Source of the DNA: Protonemura montana
Lineage: Eukaryota > Arthropoda > Insecta > Plecoptera > Nemouridae
Length of the DNA stretch: 64,000 nt
Assembly: GCA_947568835.1 (NCBI GenBank)
Contig: OX387603.1
Coordinates: 26,064,651 to 26,128,650 of the forward strand
Direction of reading: 5' to 3'
Shown here: positions 10,288 to 21,490 of the stretch, one piece after another
Layout: every line of letters starts with the position of its first letter
Numbering within the stretch: position 1 is the first letter of the stretch
The notes under the pieces: model-generated
What the model was told of the DNA's origin: nothing
Databases searched by the model: none
Seen by the model: only the letters and a program-made list of their open reading frames with translations
Program-made: the position numbers and the translations under genes

Positions 10288-13200
10288 AAGGCACCATTTA
10301 CCCACTTCTTGCACAACACAGAAACACTTCGCCTTTCTTTTTCTTACCTGCCACGGGCTGTCACTCAGAACTGTCACTTTTCAAAATAGAATACGAGGAT
10401 CCTCCGGGCAGGGGTGTGTCCCGGCCTCTTGGTTAGGGGCTAACTGGCCCGTACACAGACACGGTCTACCCGTGTAAAGGAACCAGAGCTAATCACTTTC
10501 CAAACTCGGGCCGCGTTCGACGACGACGGGGTCCTAATTGCGTTTGGTAGGCGAACGCGTTGATAGTTAGCATAGGACGCCGTCATCTCACCGCTTATGG
10601 GAATAACTACGTTTTAATGGCAGCGTCATCAGCACGTGAAGGTAGATATCCTGCGATTGCCTCTCCGCGGGCCTGAAACGAACTCACAGCGGCCGTCCGA
10701 GCGGCCGCCCTTACTCATCCTCGTAGCCGTCGACAGCTTATTAACTCGCATGCAAATGTAATTATGTCGTAAGCCTTGTTTCGACGAGGTCCACCTGGCC
10801 GGCTGACGAACGACGCACCGGCTTCCCTGATTATGCCCTGGGATCGCAGAGACGATGGATAAAGCCGGCCTGAAAGACGAACGGGCTTTCATAAAGAACT
10901 ATTTAAGCCGGTACAAAAAAAAAAAAACTCGGCCATGCTATTGATATAGATTTGGTTAAAGAGGATCTGATTTGCTTCTCAATCCCCGGTTCCATGCAGC
11001 CTTTTTAATCTCGGATCTCTTCCATCGGCCATGTTTCTTTGTTGTCTTTTTTAAGTATGCCCTATCTGTGATCTCGCTGCAGTGGAGAGACGATAGGACG
11101 CTCAGTCGTCCCTTAGAGCGTTAAAAGTGTACAAAGTAAAAAGTATCAAGGGTCGTCGCGAGGAGGTTACTTCGGCGACCTCTTAAGTCGTCGGCTCGAC
11201 AGAGACGACCGACAAGAGACATCTTATTCATGCTTTCCGCGGACTTCTTACACGACGATGTCGTCGAGACCGCATGGACGAATGTGTGCAAGCTGACATT
11301 GCATGACCGAGGGCGATTCACTGTCAACCCTGGCCTAACTGCGGCCACCACAAGAGGTCGTCCCTTTCCGCACATGTCCACACAATAATTGATAGATTTA
11401 GTAAAAAAACAACATTTAAATTCGAGCAGCAGCTGTCAACGTTTTGGTAAAACAATCCACGAGACCGAGCGTTACTGCTTGTCGTCTTTTCCGTCCGGGT
11501 TTTTTTTTTTTCTGTCGCCGCTGTTGTTGAAAATAATAACATAACATTTGCTAAATTCGAGTGCAATTAAAAGCATGTCGCTACCGTTTTAATTACATAT
11601 AAAACAGAGCGTTCTTGACATACGTGGTCGACATGACTGGCAAGGAAATAATATGTCGGTAAACATGTTTACCATGTGGTGATTACGTTTGAGTCGAGTG
11701 GTGTTTTAATGGGGGCGCATTGTGTTCTGCCCCAAAGACCAGCTTGATTCAGCTTCCAGCCTTACTTAACTTAACCTAACTTTAAACGTTCTGCTGAGCA
11801 AAACGAGCCGGCAACACGTGGCCACGGTAGCTATGATGGAGCAAACCTCGCGGCAATTAAATGATTACGACTCAAAATATTGAAAAATGTAATTTGATCT
11901 TAGAGTGTAGCATCAATGACGAATATTTCAGCGAAATCAAGTCTCAAATGCGAGCAATCTGCGAGAATTAACGAGAAATTAACTCTGAAAAAGACACGGT
12001 GTCTCCATCTAAAAGCAACTACCATTTTGTCGGTATTTTCCCGCGAGGCCAATTCAACAATAGCGTTGTAACTCTGAACCTATAACCCCGTAAAGGCAGT
12101 GCACGTTATAATGTCTCTGTTATGATTATCAAAGACGCTTGCGCAGTGTTGTAGCTGCCAGGAGGCTGCTGTCAAAAAGTGGCTACTAACTCATTCGCGG
12201 TCTATTCAGCGCGGCCGTGCACGAGTATTGCATAATTCACTCCGCAGCTTTTTTTTAGGCGCGTGTTCACCGTACCTAGCTAGGGAGGAAGTTTGCCTAT
12301 ACAAAGGGGGGGACACGGAGTCGTTGAACAATCCACGTCGACTGGCAGAAAGTTACCCAGCGACTAACTAACTTGCTAACAATTGCCTGACGCAGAATCC
12401 AAGAAAAACTCCATACATACACAGCGCACTTGTAAACTTCCCCCCCACAAGCAATTATCCGCAAATTTAACGAGCAATTCGAGCAGCTCGCGATCTTTCA
12501 ATCCACGCTTCCGCTCGGCTGTGCAGCGCGACGTCGACGACGAAGAATGCGTTGACGATGTTTACAAAATGTCGGTCTTTTCATCGCGCCGTCCCCCCCC
12601 CCTGCTCGTTTTCCGCGCGATGGAGTCGCCATTCTTTCCCACTCAAAGCTATACAGTAGGCCACGAAAATATCACCGAGGCTTTGAGGAATGTCCCCGGC
12701 CCATGCGCAGTCGGTCGGTGGCTCTCACGGGCCCTTCGTAAGCACCATCAGGGACAGGGACAAAAGAGACCTATCCCTCAATGGAGCTAATCGACCAAAA
12801 TGTCATAATAGAAACGCTTTGGTGACATTTTGCAGCAATGATTTTTTTTTCCCTCGGTTCTGAATACCGTGCACTCACATAGGGAAACCACCATTGTCAA
12901 AATATTATCATAGACGGCAACCATATAGCTTCGTGGGTGCAGCCTTAACGAGATCCCACAGCTACCTCTGCGTTGGTCCGAATGAAACGCCGCGTACGCA
13001 TGCTCGACGGGCGAGCGATAAGCCGAACTCAATTCCCTCCAAAATTTCTTACGAGCAAGATTGTCATCTGTTTTCGCAGGAAGATATAATCCGTCATTAC
13101 ATTGGCGCCAGCGCGGCGATGCTCAGCTGTTCTGACCCAGAAAGTTTCGACGTCGCCGAGTTTGAGACAAAAGTATGGCGGACCACCGACGCCAATGCTG

Positions 13201-13573
13201 GAAAAGTGACAGCCGACGCCGCAAGGCTTTGGCTTGGCGGGAAGTGAAGGGTTGGGATGGGGGCGATAAGAGACAGTTCAATTTGCTCACCGGTTTGAGG
13301 TTTTGGACGGCGACAGTCGTCGGCGTCGGCGTCGTCGTCGCGGTTGCCGTGGCCGTTGAGAAATGCATTGTGACGATCCAGGATGCACTGGAGGGTCGTG
13401 ACGTCACCAGCAGAACGCCTGGCGGGGACATTCTGCAACAAATCGAACACAAAACTGAAATTGCGAACAAAAATAGAGCTTGCTTAGGACAGGCATTCTC
13501 TAGCCACAACGCGCTCCTTCATCGCCCTCGAATCGTGGGTACGTGGTCCCCGAAAGCCAGCCGCAAAAATATT

Positions 13574-13784
13574 TCTGTGATCTCACGAGAACCGATGTTT
13601 CGAACACGCCAAACCGTTTGGTGGTCACCCATCCAATACCTGACCCAGCGCAGTGTTGCTAAACTTGGATGATCTCACGAGGACTGGTTTTTCCAACACG
13701 CCAAACCGTTGAGTGGTCACCCATCCAATACCTGACCCAGCGCAGTGTTACTCAACTTTGATAATCTCACGAAGACCGGTGTTC
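13574..13784 (-). repeat. Tandem 5S-derived 92-bp repeats (short array)
   Basis: On the minus strand these are head-to-tail copies of the SINE head. Two GGTCACCCATCCAAT starts, at 13623 and 13715, are exactly 92 bp apart. A partial unit begins at 13574 and the last unit fades near 13784. The 5S-like motifs GGATGGGTGACC (box C) and GATCTCACGAGAACCG are visible. The SINE tail is absent on either side. The array is more diverged than the one at 58179. Confidence 0.8.
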
Positions 13785-14880
13785 GATCCCAGGGAAATCA
13801 TAAAGCACTCGCGTTTGCCAAGCGTGATTCCCGCGTGACGCCAGAATCTTCTGATAAGGGAGATGGGTGGTGGATGGGGGACGTTGCATATTACACAAGT
13901 CGGTTTGCCGGTGGGTGGCACAGGGTGGGGATGGGAAAAAGAGTCTGCTCGCTACCAGCAACCTCATACGAGACACGAACTGAATGCATAACGCGCAACG
14001 TAACGCTACCGGCAAGCCAAGTACGACGCCGTCGAGGGTATGCACGCCGCGCAGAGTTGCAACGCTCCCGACCGACCGACCGAGGGTACATTATTAACTA
14101 CTCCGAGTTCGGGTTAGCCTTTTAGCAACACGGTGTGCTTTTGTCGAGAGTAAGAGAGACAGAGAGACTTTCAATGCTTCCCACGGCATTATTTATGAGA
14201 CAGAGTATATATGCGGACATTTTTTTAGTGGTTGATGTCACTTTAAACCCCACTTTTTCTTGGTGGGAAACAAAGGGTTGGCGTTCGCCAAGTGGCTGCC
14301 ACTCACGGAATGCATCTAGATGGCGTCGTGATCGCCTATAAGGGTTTCCCCCCTGCACAGCATTCGCCACTTTGTATACACGAAACCAATGGCAAGTCAT
14401 CGAACTGCTCTCTGCAGAAAGGTGCAGATAAATAGTCCCTATTCCCGAGTTCTTTGCAGGACCTCTCGAGTCTATACTGCAAAACTCCTCCAGCTATTGA
14501 CAGTCTATCATAACCAAGTGACAGCCAGCGTTATCGTCGCCCGGGCAAGAGTTTCTTTTAAACAACAAAGATCTTCATTTTAATGAAACACGTGTCCAAC
14601 GCGCTTTAAACCAAAATATTTTGCACGAGTTTTGGTGACTTTGAATAACCTCGTCATTGAAAAAACTCTCACGAGTTATTCCATTTCTTTGAGTGGCCAT
14701 ACATCACAATGTAGAGAAAGAAAGCGGGTTGGCAAGAAAGGTATTAATATTTGAGATATATATTTTCTCTCGACTGAACCCATACTTTAGCCCCGGGGCA
14801 TTAAGGGCTACGTGCACTGCGTCCCTAACGCGGCTAAGCCGGGCGCGACTAACTCCCGTCTTGCCAGTCTCGCCGTGATG

Positions 14881-14906
14881 CCGCCGCCGCCGCCGCCGCC
14901 GCCGCC
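14881..14906. repeat. CCG trinucleotide repeat
   Basis: Almost nine perfect CCG units directly followed by ATG. The frame after this ATG runs only 27 codons (to an in-frame TAG near 14988) and has no recognisable product. Confidence 0.9.
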
Positions 14907-16269
14907 ATGTTTCGCCAACTCGTACATCCGGAGGCTGGAAACGCGCAGCATTGCAGGGACGTCTCCGCAAAACGTTGGCCGCGTAATTAGTGCATGTACT
15001 TGCATTGTTTGGTAACTGCAACAGCTGGAAACTGCATGCAAAACACGGTCCTCATGACAGCTCGACCGAGGACACGGCGCCAATTCCCAATCAAACTTGT
15101 TCCGTGTTTCCCCTCCACGGCCAGCCTGTGATAAAATTCTTGTTACCACGGGGATATGGATCAGCGTGCTAATATCCCAGGAATGCGGAAATTCAGCGGC
15201 TGTCAAAAATTTCATTATCGCATTCCGTATTTCGAAAATAAGAACACAAATGGAAATGTATTTTATCGGGAAAGGCGTGTGTGTGGGGGTAGGGGAGGGG
15301 AGGGGAACGGGGGACCGCGTATTGGCTTTTCGCCAGAACTTTTCTAATTTCCCTGTCCAATGATTCGAGGTTAAGCCCGACCGCACGGCTGTCTCGTTAC
15401 ACCTCGTATGAAACAAAACACGAGCGTGAGCATCCACGTGACGCTGGATCGCGTGCAGGCAATTCACAAAAACCACGGCCAGGGGACGTCGCGACGCCAA
15501 CCTCAGCGGCCGCGCCGGGCGTTGCAATATCACGTCGACTCTCCCCCCCCCCCCCTGCCCCACCTCGCCCCCCCGCTTTACCCCACGACGTCGACTTACA
15601 GCGACGCTCTCATGTTTTAAAAACAATCGGAACAGAGTTCAACTCGAATTGTCCACTTGGGAGCGCTGCCGTCGACGAACTCGTGTGTTTTCGACGCCGA
15701 CGCCGGCGCCGACGCTAAGAAGCACGGCGGGGGAGAGCACTGCCGGGACAACCACAAAACTTTCTTACACAATTCTCACCCCTCCCCCCCTTCCCCTCGC
15801 ACGGCCGTCCCCTGAAAGTCTACTGTTGGGGGCAATAAATTTCCGAAGATAGGAGATAAGAAACCTACTTTCACTAATCTCGTGACTTGAGACAGAATAT
15901 CTTGTTCCTGTGTAACGCCTTCCCTCGACCACCCTCCGTACCTAGCCTATGGCCGGGGTCCCACAAGACTACGATATACCTCCGTAATTCCAACCAATTA
16001 ATGGCGGTGTGCTACTATAAATTAGGATACACTTCCGCCTACCCCTGGGCCCCGTTTCACCCTCTCACCGCGCGGGTCCTCTCAACGTGTTCTAGTAACA
16101 TCCATCTTGCTTGTGATGAGCATTTCATTTTGATTAGCACCCGCTTATTTTGGGCATTTTAGATCTTCACTTTACAGAGCCCTATCAGAGCCATATCAGA
16201 GCCATTAGATCAGCGAAACGAGTTTGCCAATTTCGGGGCCAATTTTTTAAAATCCCGAATGTAAACCGA

Positions 16270-16410
16270 AATGTTTAGGAAGCTCGAATCTAGTTCTAAT
16301 TTTTTTGGGACGCCTGAATCTGCACAATTTTTTTGCAACTCCTATAAATCTTAGGCTTAATCTTAGGAAACTCGAATCTGGGCCCGATTATTAGGAGCCC
16401 GAATCTGGGC
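16270..16410. repeat. Degenerate tandem motif, CTCGAATCTGGGCC-like
   Basis: Four diverged copies of a ~20-bp motif (TAGGAAGCTCGAATCT, ACGCCTGAATCT, TAGGAAACTCGAATCT, TAGGAGCCCGAATCT) spaced irregularly. No coding or structural role is visible. Confidence 0.55.
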
Positions 16411-16651
16411 CAAAGCACGGCTCTGTTGAACCAAACGCCGCACTTGATTCGCGCGTTGACGTATCGCCGACCAGTCCGCGCCAAGGCTGTGAGTCTCCCA
16501 GATGTTCCTTTTAATAACGCAGCCCGCCGAGGATGGCGGCGAACCGGCCAACAGATTTAATTAAACTTTGCTGCACACATTATGGACTAAATACTGTCGG
16601 CCCCACGCACGTGTTACTCCCAAGCCGCGGCGGTGGCGGGAAGAGGGTGAA

Positions 16652-16674
16652 GGGGGGGGGGGGGGGGGGGGGGG
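16652..16674. repeat. Poly(G) tract, 23 nt
   Basis: Uninterrupted G23, seen directly. Confidence 0.95.
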
Positions 16675-16917
16675 CGATTGCAACCCTTCGTTCACTCGCG
16701 CGCAAGGGAGACGTGGTTTGGAGCGGAGACCACCGAACAGTGCCGGGGAGATCTCGAGGGAGGCCCCGAACCTCGTCTTGAGGATGCAACGCTGCATGCC
16801 GTGCTCATTGGTGTGAAACTTCTACGTCAGTAGGCGGAAATCGTCGCGAAAATTCGCAAATTCCCAGAGTTATAACTTTGTACGCAAAAATGTGTTGTGA
16901 TGTACTTGATTTAATTT

Positions 16918-17340
16918 TGGTTTCTAGCAACGCACTGTTTTGACAACGAGCTTTTTGGTTTAATGGCGTCAGCAAATGAGTGGGTGATAAAATTAACCTT
17001 ATATTATGATGATGATGAACCTCACCAATCGTAGAAGAGAGGAGGGGAAACCCGGAACCGACACGTAGCCTACTCCTGTTGAAGAGCATTAAGGGGACCA
17101 CCGGCTTAACGTCCCTTCCGAAAGACGGTACAACGCGAACAGCAGGATTTCTCCACAAATCCATGCTGTCGAGAGGTTGATAAGCAAGACGAATGAAGTT
17201 GCTGTACTTACTTTCATCCCTCCAACCTCTCTCCCGAACAGAACTGGTCATGTGTATGATGGCCACCCATCCAATACCTAACTCAGCGCAGAGTTGCTTA
17301 ACTTCTGTGATATCATGAGAACTCCACTCGACAGTCAAAT
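16918..17340 (-). mobile_element. 5S-derived composite SINE
   Basis: Near full-length minus-strand copy. The 3' end at about 16918 reads CTAGCAACGCACTGTTTTGA, complementary to the tail terminus of the copy at 40012. It is followed by an ATC-type repeat remnant (GATGATGATG near 17008), the CCGGCTTAACGTCCCTTC module, the TGTCGAGAGGTTGATAAGCA block, and the 5S-like head from about 17262. The head is cut near 17330, before the segment matching the 5' end of 5S. No insertion is present, so this copy gives the intact order of the tail missing at 4731-5181. Confidence 0.88.
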
Positions 17341-17344
17341 CTCT

Positions 17345-20300
17345 CGTGCTTCCATCTCAACCGTAGACAACCTTCAAATCGTTCTCATCTGGAAACATCG
17401 TGCCAACTTGACGCGAAGACTTCGCGGTATCACACCGCGCTGCGGTCGCCGACGACGCCTGCCCAACGCCTCCCACGGCCGGACGTGTGCTCGGCGACGT
17501 GGAGGCACGGCGTGCAGGCCACCGCACTGCTGCGGTTTCCTCGCTTTCCTGAGCGCACACTGGCCGTGGGCGATGCGTTTTGTTGCTCGTTTGTCCAGCG
17601 AATTCCACCTGCACTGCACGAATCTCGGCCTGCCCGATCAGACCAACGTACCAACAAATATTCAAACGAACCGAAATGAATTGATACAAAAATAAAACGC
17701 GTTGGGACAAAACACAGTCGCAAACGCATTAAATATTTCTAGCGTTTTAATCGAGTACACCGAGCGATGCAAAGTTCCCGCAAAATGAAACAACGCAGAA
17801 TATATTTTTTTAAGACTCGGAAATCGTTTGCACAATGATGAAATATCCTGAACATTGCCAGCGTTCGCAATTTAATTAAGAGTAAAATCGCAATCAGTTT
17901 CCCATTAAACGTTCGAGTGTAAAAACACCACCGAGTTTATTCCGAGCTCGATTCTTGATAAGCAGCTCTCGTTTCAACTCTTCTTCGAAGCGAGCTCGAA
18001 GCCAAGCGCATCCGATGTGAGCCAACGCCCCCCACCAAGCACCCGTCTCACTGCACCCTCATTGCACTCTCATTACACGGGCAATTGTTTGTTTACAATC
18101 ACGGTAACACGCACAAGTCCAACGCACTCTCTCGCATCATGCGTGCTCGTCGATCGATCCGCGTCACGCTGGACAAAGTGCGTCCTGACTCTCTGTACCT
18201 GCGTGTAATCGACCCAACGCACTTGCACCGTCTCTGTACACTATATGCAGTGTTATAGTCCTATATTTTTTTGGTATACGCTGGGTTATCAGGCTGTGAG
18301 TTCCAAATGCCGTGGTCATCACTAGGTTAGATACTGGGGGAGGGGTGTTTCTAATTTTTTACCTTTAGTCTATTCACTAGTTAGTTCACAGATAGTTTAT
18401 TCCTATCAACACTAAAACTACGACTTGGTGTTGGGGTAGCTGCAATCGCGCTTTCCTCGGGTGGGTTGAATGAGTACGTTGACTGCTTGGAAAAACCATT
18501 GCATACCCATCCAGATCATACGAACCGCTACCATACACGGACTACCCACTTTTCGGAATTAACCTTTCTTTTCGAGTTTGCATAGTGCAGGTTGTAGGGA
18601 AATTAAGAATTGTCGTTGCAAAACGCATTTTAAAGTTTTACAAAGAGTATTTACTGGGCGTATACACTGAAATTTTTTTTTTTTTTTTTTTTTGTATACG
18701 GCGTATACCCTCGACTACACCACTGACTCTATGTACTCCTCCATTGCAAGCGTATCGAGTTCGACGTGTACACTTGTGCCGGTACTTGTAAATCATCACA
18801 ATTTGATCTTTAATTAATTAGTTACCTGCTGGCTTGGCCGACTGGCTCCCATCAAGGCGATCTGCCATAGGCTGTTTACCAATGCACACACAGCCAATCG
18901 AGAAGCCGTGCCTCGTTGCACGGCCCGTTATACGCGTTTCCGCCCACTCCCGCGAGATGCACGCGATTGTGTCAGAGTTAATTAAAAATCGCGTAGCCAA
19001 CCGAGCGGCAAATCCTCAGAGCGACTTCGAAAAACACGACACGTCGATCGCATTTTCACGCACGGTCCCGTGGAGGATGTCACTGCTGGTTGTCGGCTTC
19101 CCCAGCCGCTATTGCCGCCGTGTTGTGTCCGGCACGGCGATGGCCGTGTCGGATATCAATTAACGCAAGTGCGTGCGTTTAGCGGGATTAAAAGGGTGTG
19201 TGCGGTCGTCGATTTGGCCGTGGCGTTGGTAACAATTGTCCGAGCGTGGGATGAATCCGGTACGCGACATGGCATCAGAAGTTAATCGCGACTCCTGCTG
19301 TCATTTGGGAATTATGACGGTGATGCGTTCTGATACCTGGAACGGATTGGTGAGGAAGGCGATTTGAAGAACTTTAACTTCTGCCTGGTTTTAGTGTGAC
19401 CGTTGTCTGATGCTATTAGCATTTCACTCATAAAGTTGTTTGCCAAACAGTCCTTACTTGGAGCTTGGAGTTTACACTTCGAGTTCGCCTGGAAAAGCGC
19501 TGCCTGGCGAGTTCGGGTCAACGCATAAAAATGGTTGACAAGTAAAACCAAAATTGATATTGAATAGGCATATTTTTGATGAAGCTGCGACCAAAGAAGA
19601 TTATGTGCAAGTCAAATTTGAAGAAAATTAAGGCAATTTAGTGGAGTTGCAATTTTAAGTTAGTAAACAAGAAACTTTGCATCGACGCGTCTGGATGTTA
19701 ACTTGAATTTTACACCTCGGCACGCAGCGCTCTTTTGGTAGATAACTAAAAGTGGGACCTCCAACTGGGACGGCCTGGTACATGAGTAGGTATCTGTCAC
19801 AGTTAAAGAAGATAACAATAGTTCCCCTACACCTAGTTCTAGTGTGAGTGGAAATAATCACAGAGTAACAATGTGACTCAACTGTAGCCGGAACGGTTCA
19901 AGGCCTAGCATGGTCCGTGTCCATGAATGGTGCCAGCATCAACGACAGAACGCACTCCGCGGACCAAACTGACACCGATCTGACCGTCGTCTCGCATCGT
20001 CAAGCATCGAAATGAAGATCGCACACCTTTTTTTTACCCACCGCCGTCGCCCGGGCATCTTCCGTGACGCTATATGTGGTTTCTTGCCACTCGGACCGGG
20101 GTTCGTGCCCCGCATGAAACCCGGTCAAATTATTCTCTTCAACTACCATGTGGCATGTGGTGAGTTCTGGACGCCCTCGACTTGCCATCAGTGAATCCAG
20201 AAGCTTGACTTGCGTGCAACTTGAGATCGTCCGCACCATCGGCCATCGCGGCAGTCGCCGTTGACAAATGTATTCTTGCCAGTCATGATTCGTATAGAGG

Positions 20301-20590
20301 CACGAAATAATCGGCGTCCTTGGCGGGCCGGCGTTGTACGGAACCCGTCATGCGTTTACACGACGGCGACGTCTTCGATTCCAATCCAATCCGTGTTGTC
20401 ACGTGACTGGCGACTCATCGAGGACAATGGCGACGTCGACGGGTACCTGACAAGAGTTTTTCTCTCGCCGTTGTACTCGCGCGCGGAGCGTGGGACCGTT
20501 TCCACGAATGACCGGGGGGAAAAAAAAACTTCAGAACGACTGTTTAATTGAAATGAACATCTAGCAGCAATCACGGCCATCTAAAGCTCG
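17345..20590. other. Gene-free stretch with T21 tract
   Basis: A poly(T) of 21 nt lies at 18673-18693, and a fragment related to foldback unit ends lies near 17834. Open frames here show no bias or known domains. Confidence 0.45.
17834..17880. mobile_element. Fragment of the foldback-unit end
   Basis: AATGATGAAATATCC, then GCGTTCGCAATTTAATT, resembles the shared right-hand sequence of units A and B (AATAATGAAATACCCC, then GCGTTTGCAATTTAAAT). The rest of the unit, including inverted arms, is not visible here. Confidence 0.5.
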
Positions 20591-20593
20591 TCA

Positions 20594-20700
20594 GCAACTT
20601 CTGTCGAAGAACTGTACAACTCGAACAACGGGACTCCTCCACAAGACCGTGCTGTCGAGAGGTTGATGAGCAAGGCGAGTGAAGGCTTGAGTCGCATTCT
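20594..20700 (-). mobile_element. 5S-SINE tail fragment
   Basis: Contains CTGTCGAAGAACTGTACAAC, GACTCCTCCACAAGACC and TGCTGTCGAGAGGTTGATGA in the order of the central SINE tail on the minus strand. Both the 5S head and the 3' terminus are missing. Confidence 0.7.
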
Positions 20701-20947
20701 ACCGTAAGCCTCTCAGATCTTAAGCGCGTACGCAATAAAATGATTAATTTCCGTGAAAAAAAAAAAACGTTTCGCGAGAGCCGTGCAAAATCGAAATCAT
20801 CCTAGGGGCTCTGATTTTAAATATTAACCGTCCAATTAAAACTGAGCTGGCAGCCAAACTTTGGCTTGCATGACGTGTACCTCCTACTCCCGGTGCACAC
20901 ATACACACGACGGGATCAGCTAACAGGGTAAATATTGTACGACTCAC

Positions 20948-21045
20948 AACGTGCGCGCGCATCCCGGGGCCAGATCAGAATTCGGAATGATCAACAGCAC
21001 TTCAAATGCCAGAAACGCTTCACGGCTGCCGCCTGGTGGAGGAGG
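20948..21045 (-). CDS. Candidate internal exon (98 nt), product unknown
   Basis: On the minus strand a pyrimidine-rich acceptor (CGTTCTTCTGTCGTTCCAG) ends at 21046, and a GTT|GTGAGT donor starts at 20947. Only one of the three frames is open: 32 codons beginning PPPPGGSREAFLAFEVLLII, with proline-rich then hydrophobic character. Third-position G/C is about half, so there is no coding bias. Unrecognised; splice-site pairs of this quality arise by chance in windows of this size. Confidence 0.22.
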
Positions 21046-21188
21046 CTGGAACGACAGAAGAACGAGGTGCCAGCCTCCTTGGTTCTGGTGGAGGTTATAT
21101 TCAGGTTTGAGTGGTATTTGAGCAAGAGACTTTTGATTTTGAAGGCGGAACAGCGAGTATCGTAGGAAAACCGTGGATATATCAGCAG

Positions 21189-21257
21189 TGTCCAAATAAT
21201 GTCCCCTCTAATGTCCAAATAGCGGCCAAATAGTCCCCAAATAGCGCCCAAATAGCA
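21189..21257. repeat. Degenerate CCAAATAG tandem repeat
   Basis: Five CCAAATAR motifs at irregular 11- to 24-bp spacing. Seen directly; no function inferred. Confidence 0.55.
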
Positions 21258-21453
21258 TTTAATTTCAGGGAATCAGTGCTCGCCGAATGCCCCTTAAAAG
21301 TGTTCTTGTATTCTGTTCATGAAATCCCAAATCAAGCCACACGATCGCCCAATGCACAGCTGCCTCCAAAGCCTCGAATAGGGGACACCCATTTGCCGAG
21401 AATCGGGAACACCCCTACAGGCAACAACGCACCACATTTCTGTTCCAAAAGCT

Positions 21454-21490
21454 AGTGTTATTATTTTTTGCTGCAAAAAATAATAACACT
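21454..21490. repeat. Perfect inverted repeat, 18-bp arms
   Basis: AGTGTTATTATTTTTTGC is followed by a single T and its exact reverse complement. It could extrude as a cruciform or fold as RNA. No mobile element boundary is visible around it. Confidence 0.9.

Larger units (their letters stand above)
8780..13573. other. Gene-free stretch with poly(C)/poly(G) tracts
   Basis: Contains C22 (9719-9740), C19 (9746-9764) and G24 (10264-10287), plus a GA-rich run near 9212-9236. There is a 16-bp perfect palindrome at 11659-11674. Frames through the poly(C)/poly(G) tracts encode only proline or glycine runs. A plus frame ending at 13247 is discussed among the rejected items. Confidence 0.45.
13790..16915. 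other. Gene-free stretch
   Basis: No supported gene. Contains (CCG)n at 14881-14906, C13 at 15543-15555, G23 at 16652-16674, and a degenerate tandem motif near 16270-16410. A 272-codon minus frame (14808-15626) crosses the CCG and poly(C) runs and looks like an artefact of composition. Confidence 0.45.

Noticed and set aside
11692-11735. GTGGTGTTTTAATGGGGGCGCA resembling the minus-strand SINE terminus
   Set aside because: Match is short and interrupted, and no further tail sequence follows.
12894-13247. Plus-strand frame with a good acceptor at 13079 and reading EDIIRHYIGASAAMLS
   Set aside because: The peptide looks protein-like, but codon bias is weak and two minus-strand frames are equally open across the same GTC-rich region.
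14808-15626. 272-codon minus-strand frame, the longest in the window
   Set aside because: It runs through CCG and poly(C)/poly(G) tracts that suppress stops in all frames; the product is low complexity and has no recognisable domain.
20094-20125. GGGGTTCGTGCCCC, a T-arm-like hairpin
   Set aside because: No D arm, anticodon arm or acceptor stem at the right spacing upstream, so not called a tRNA.
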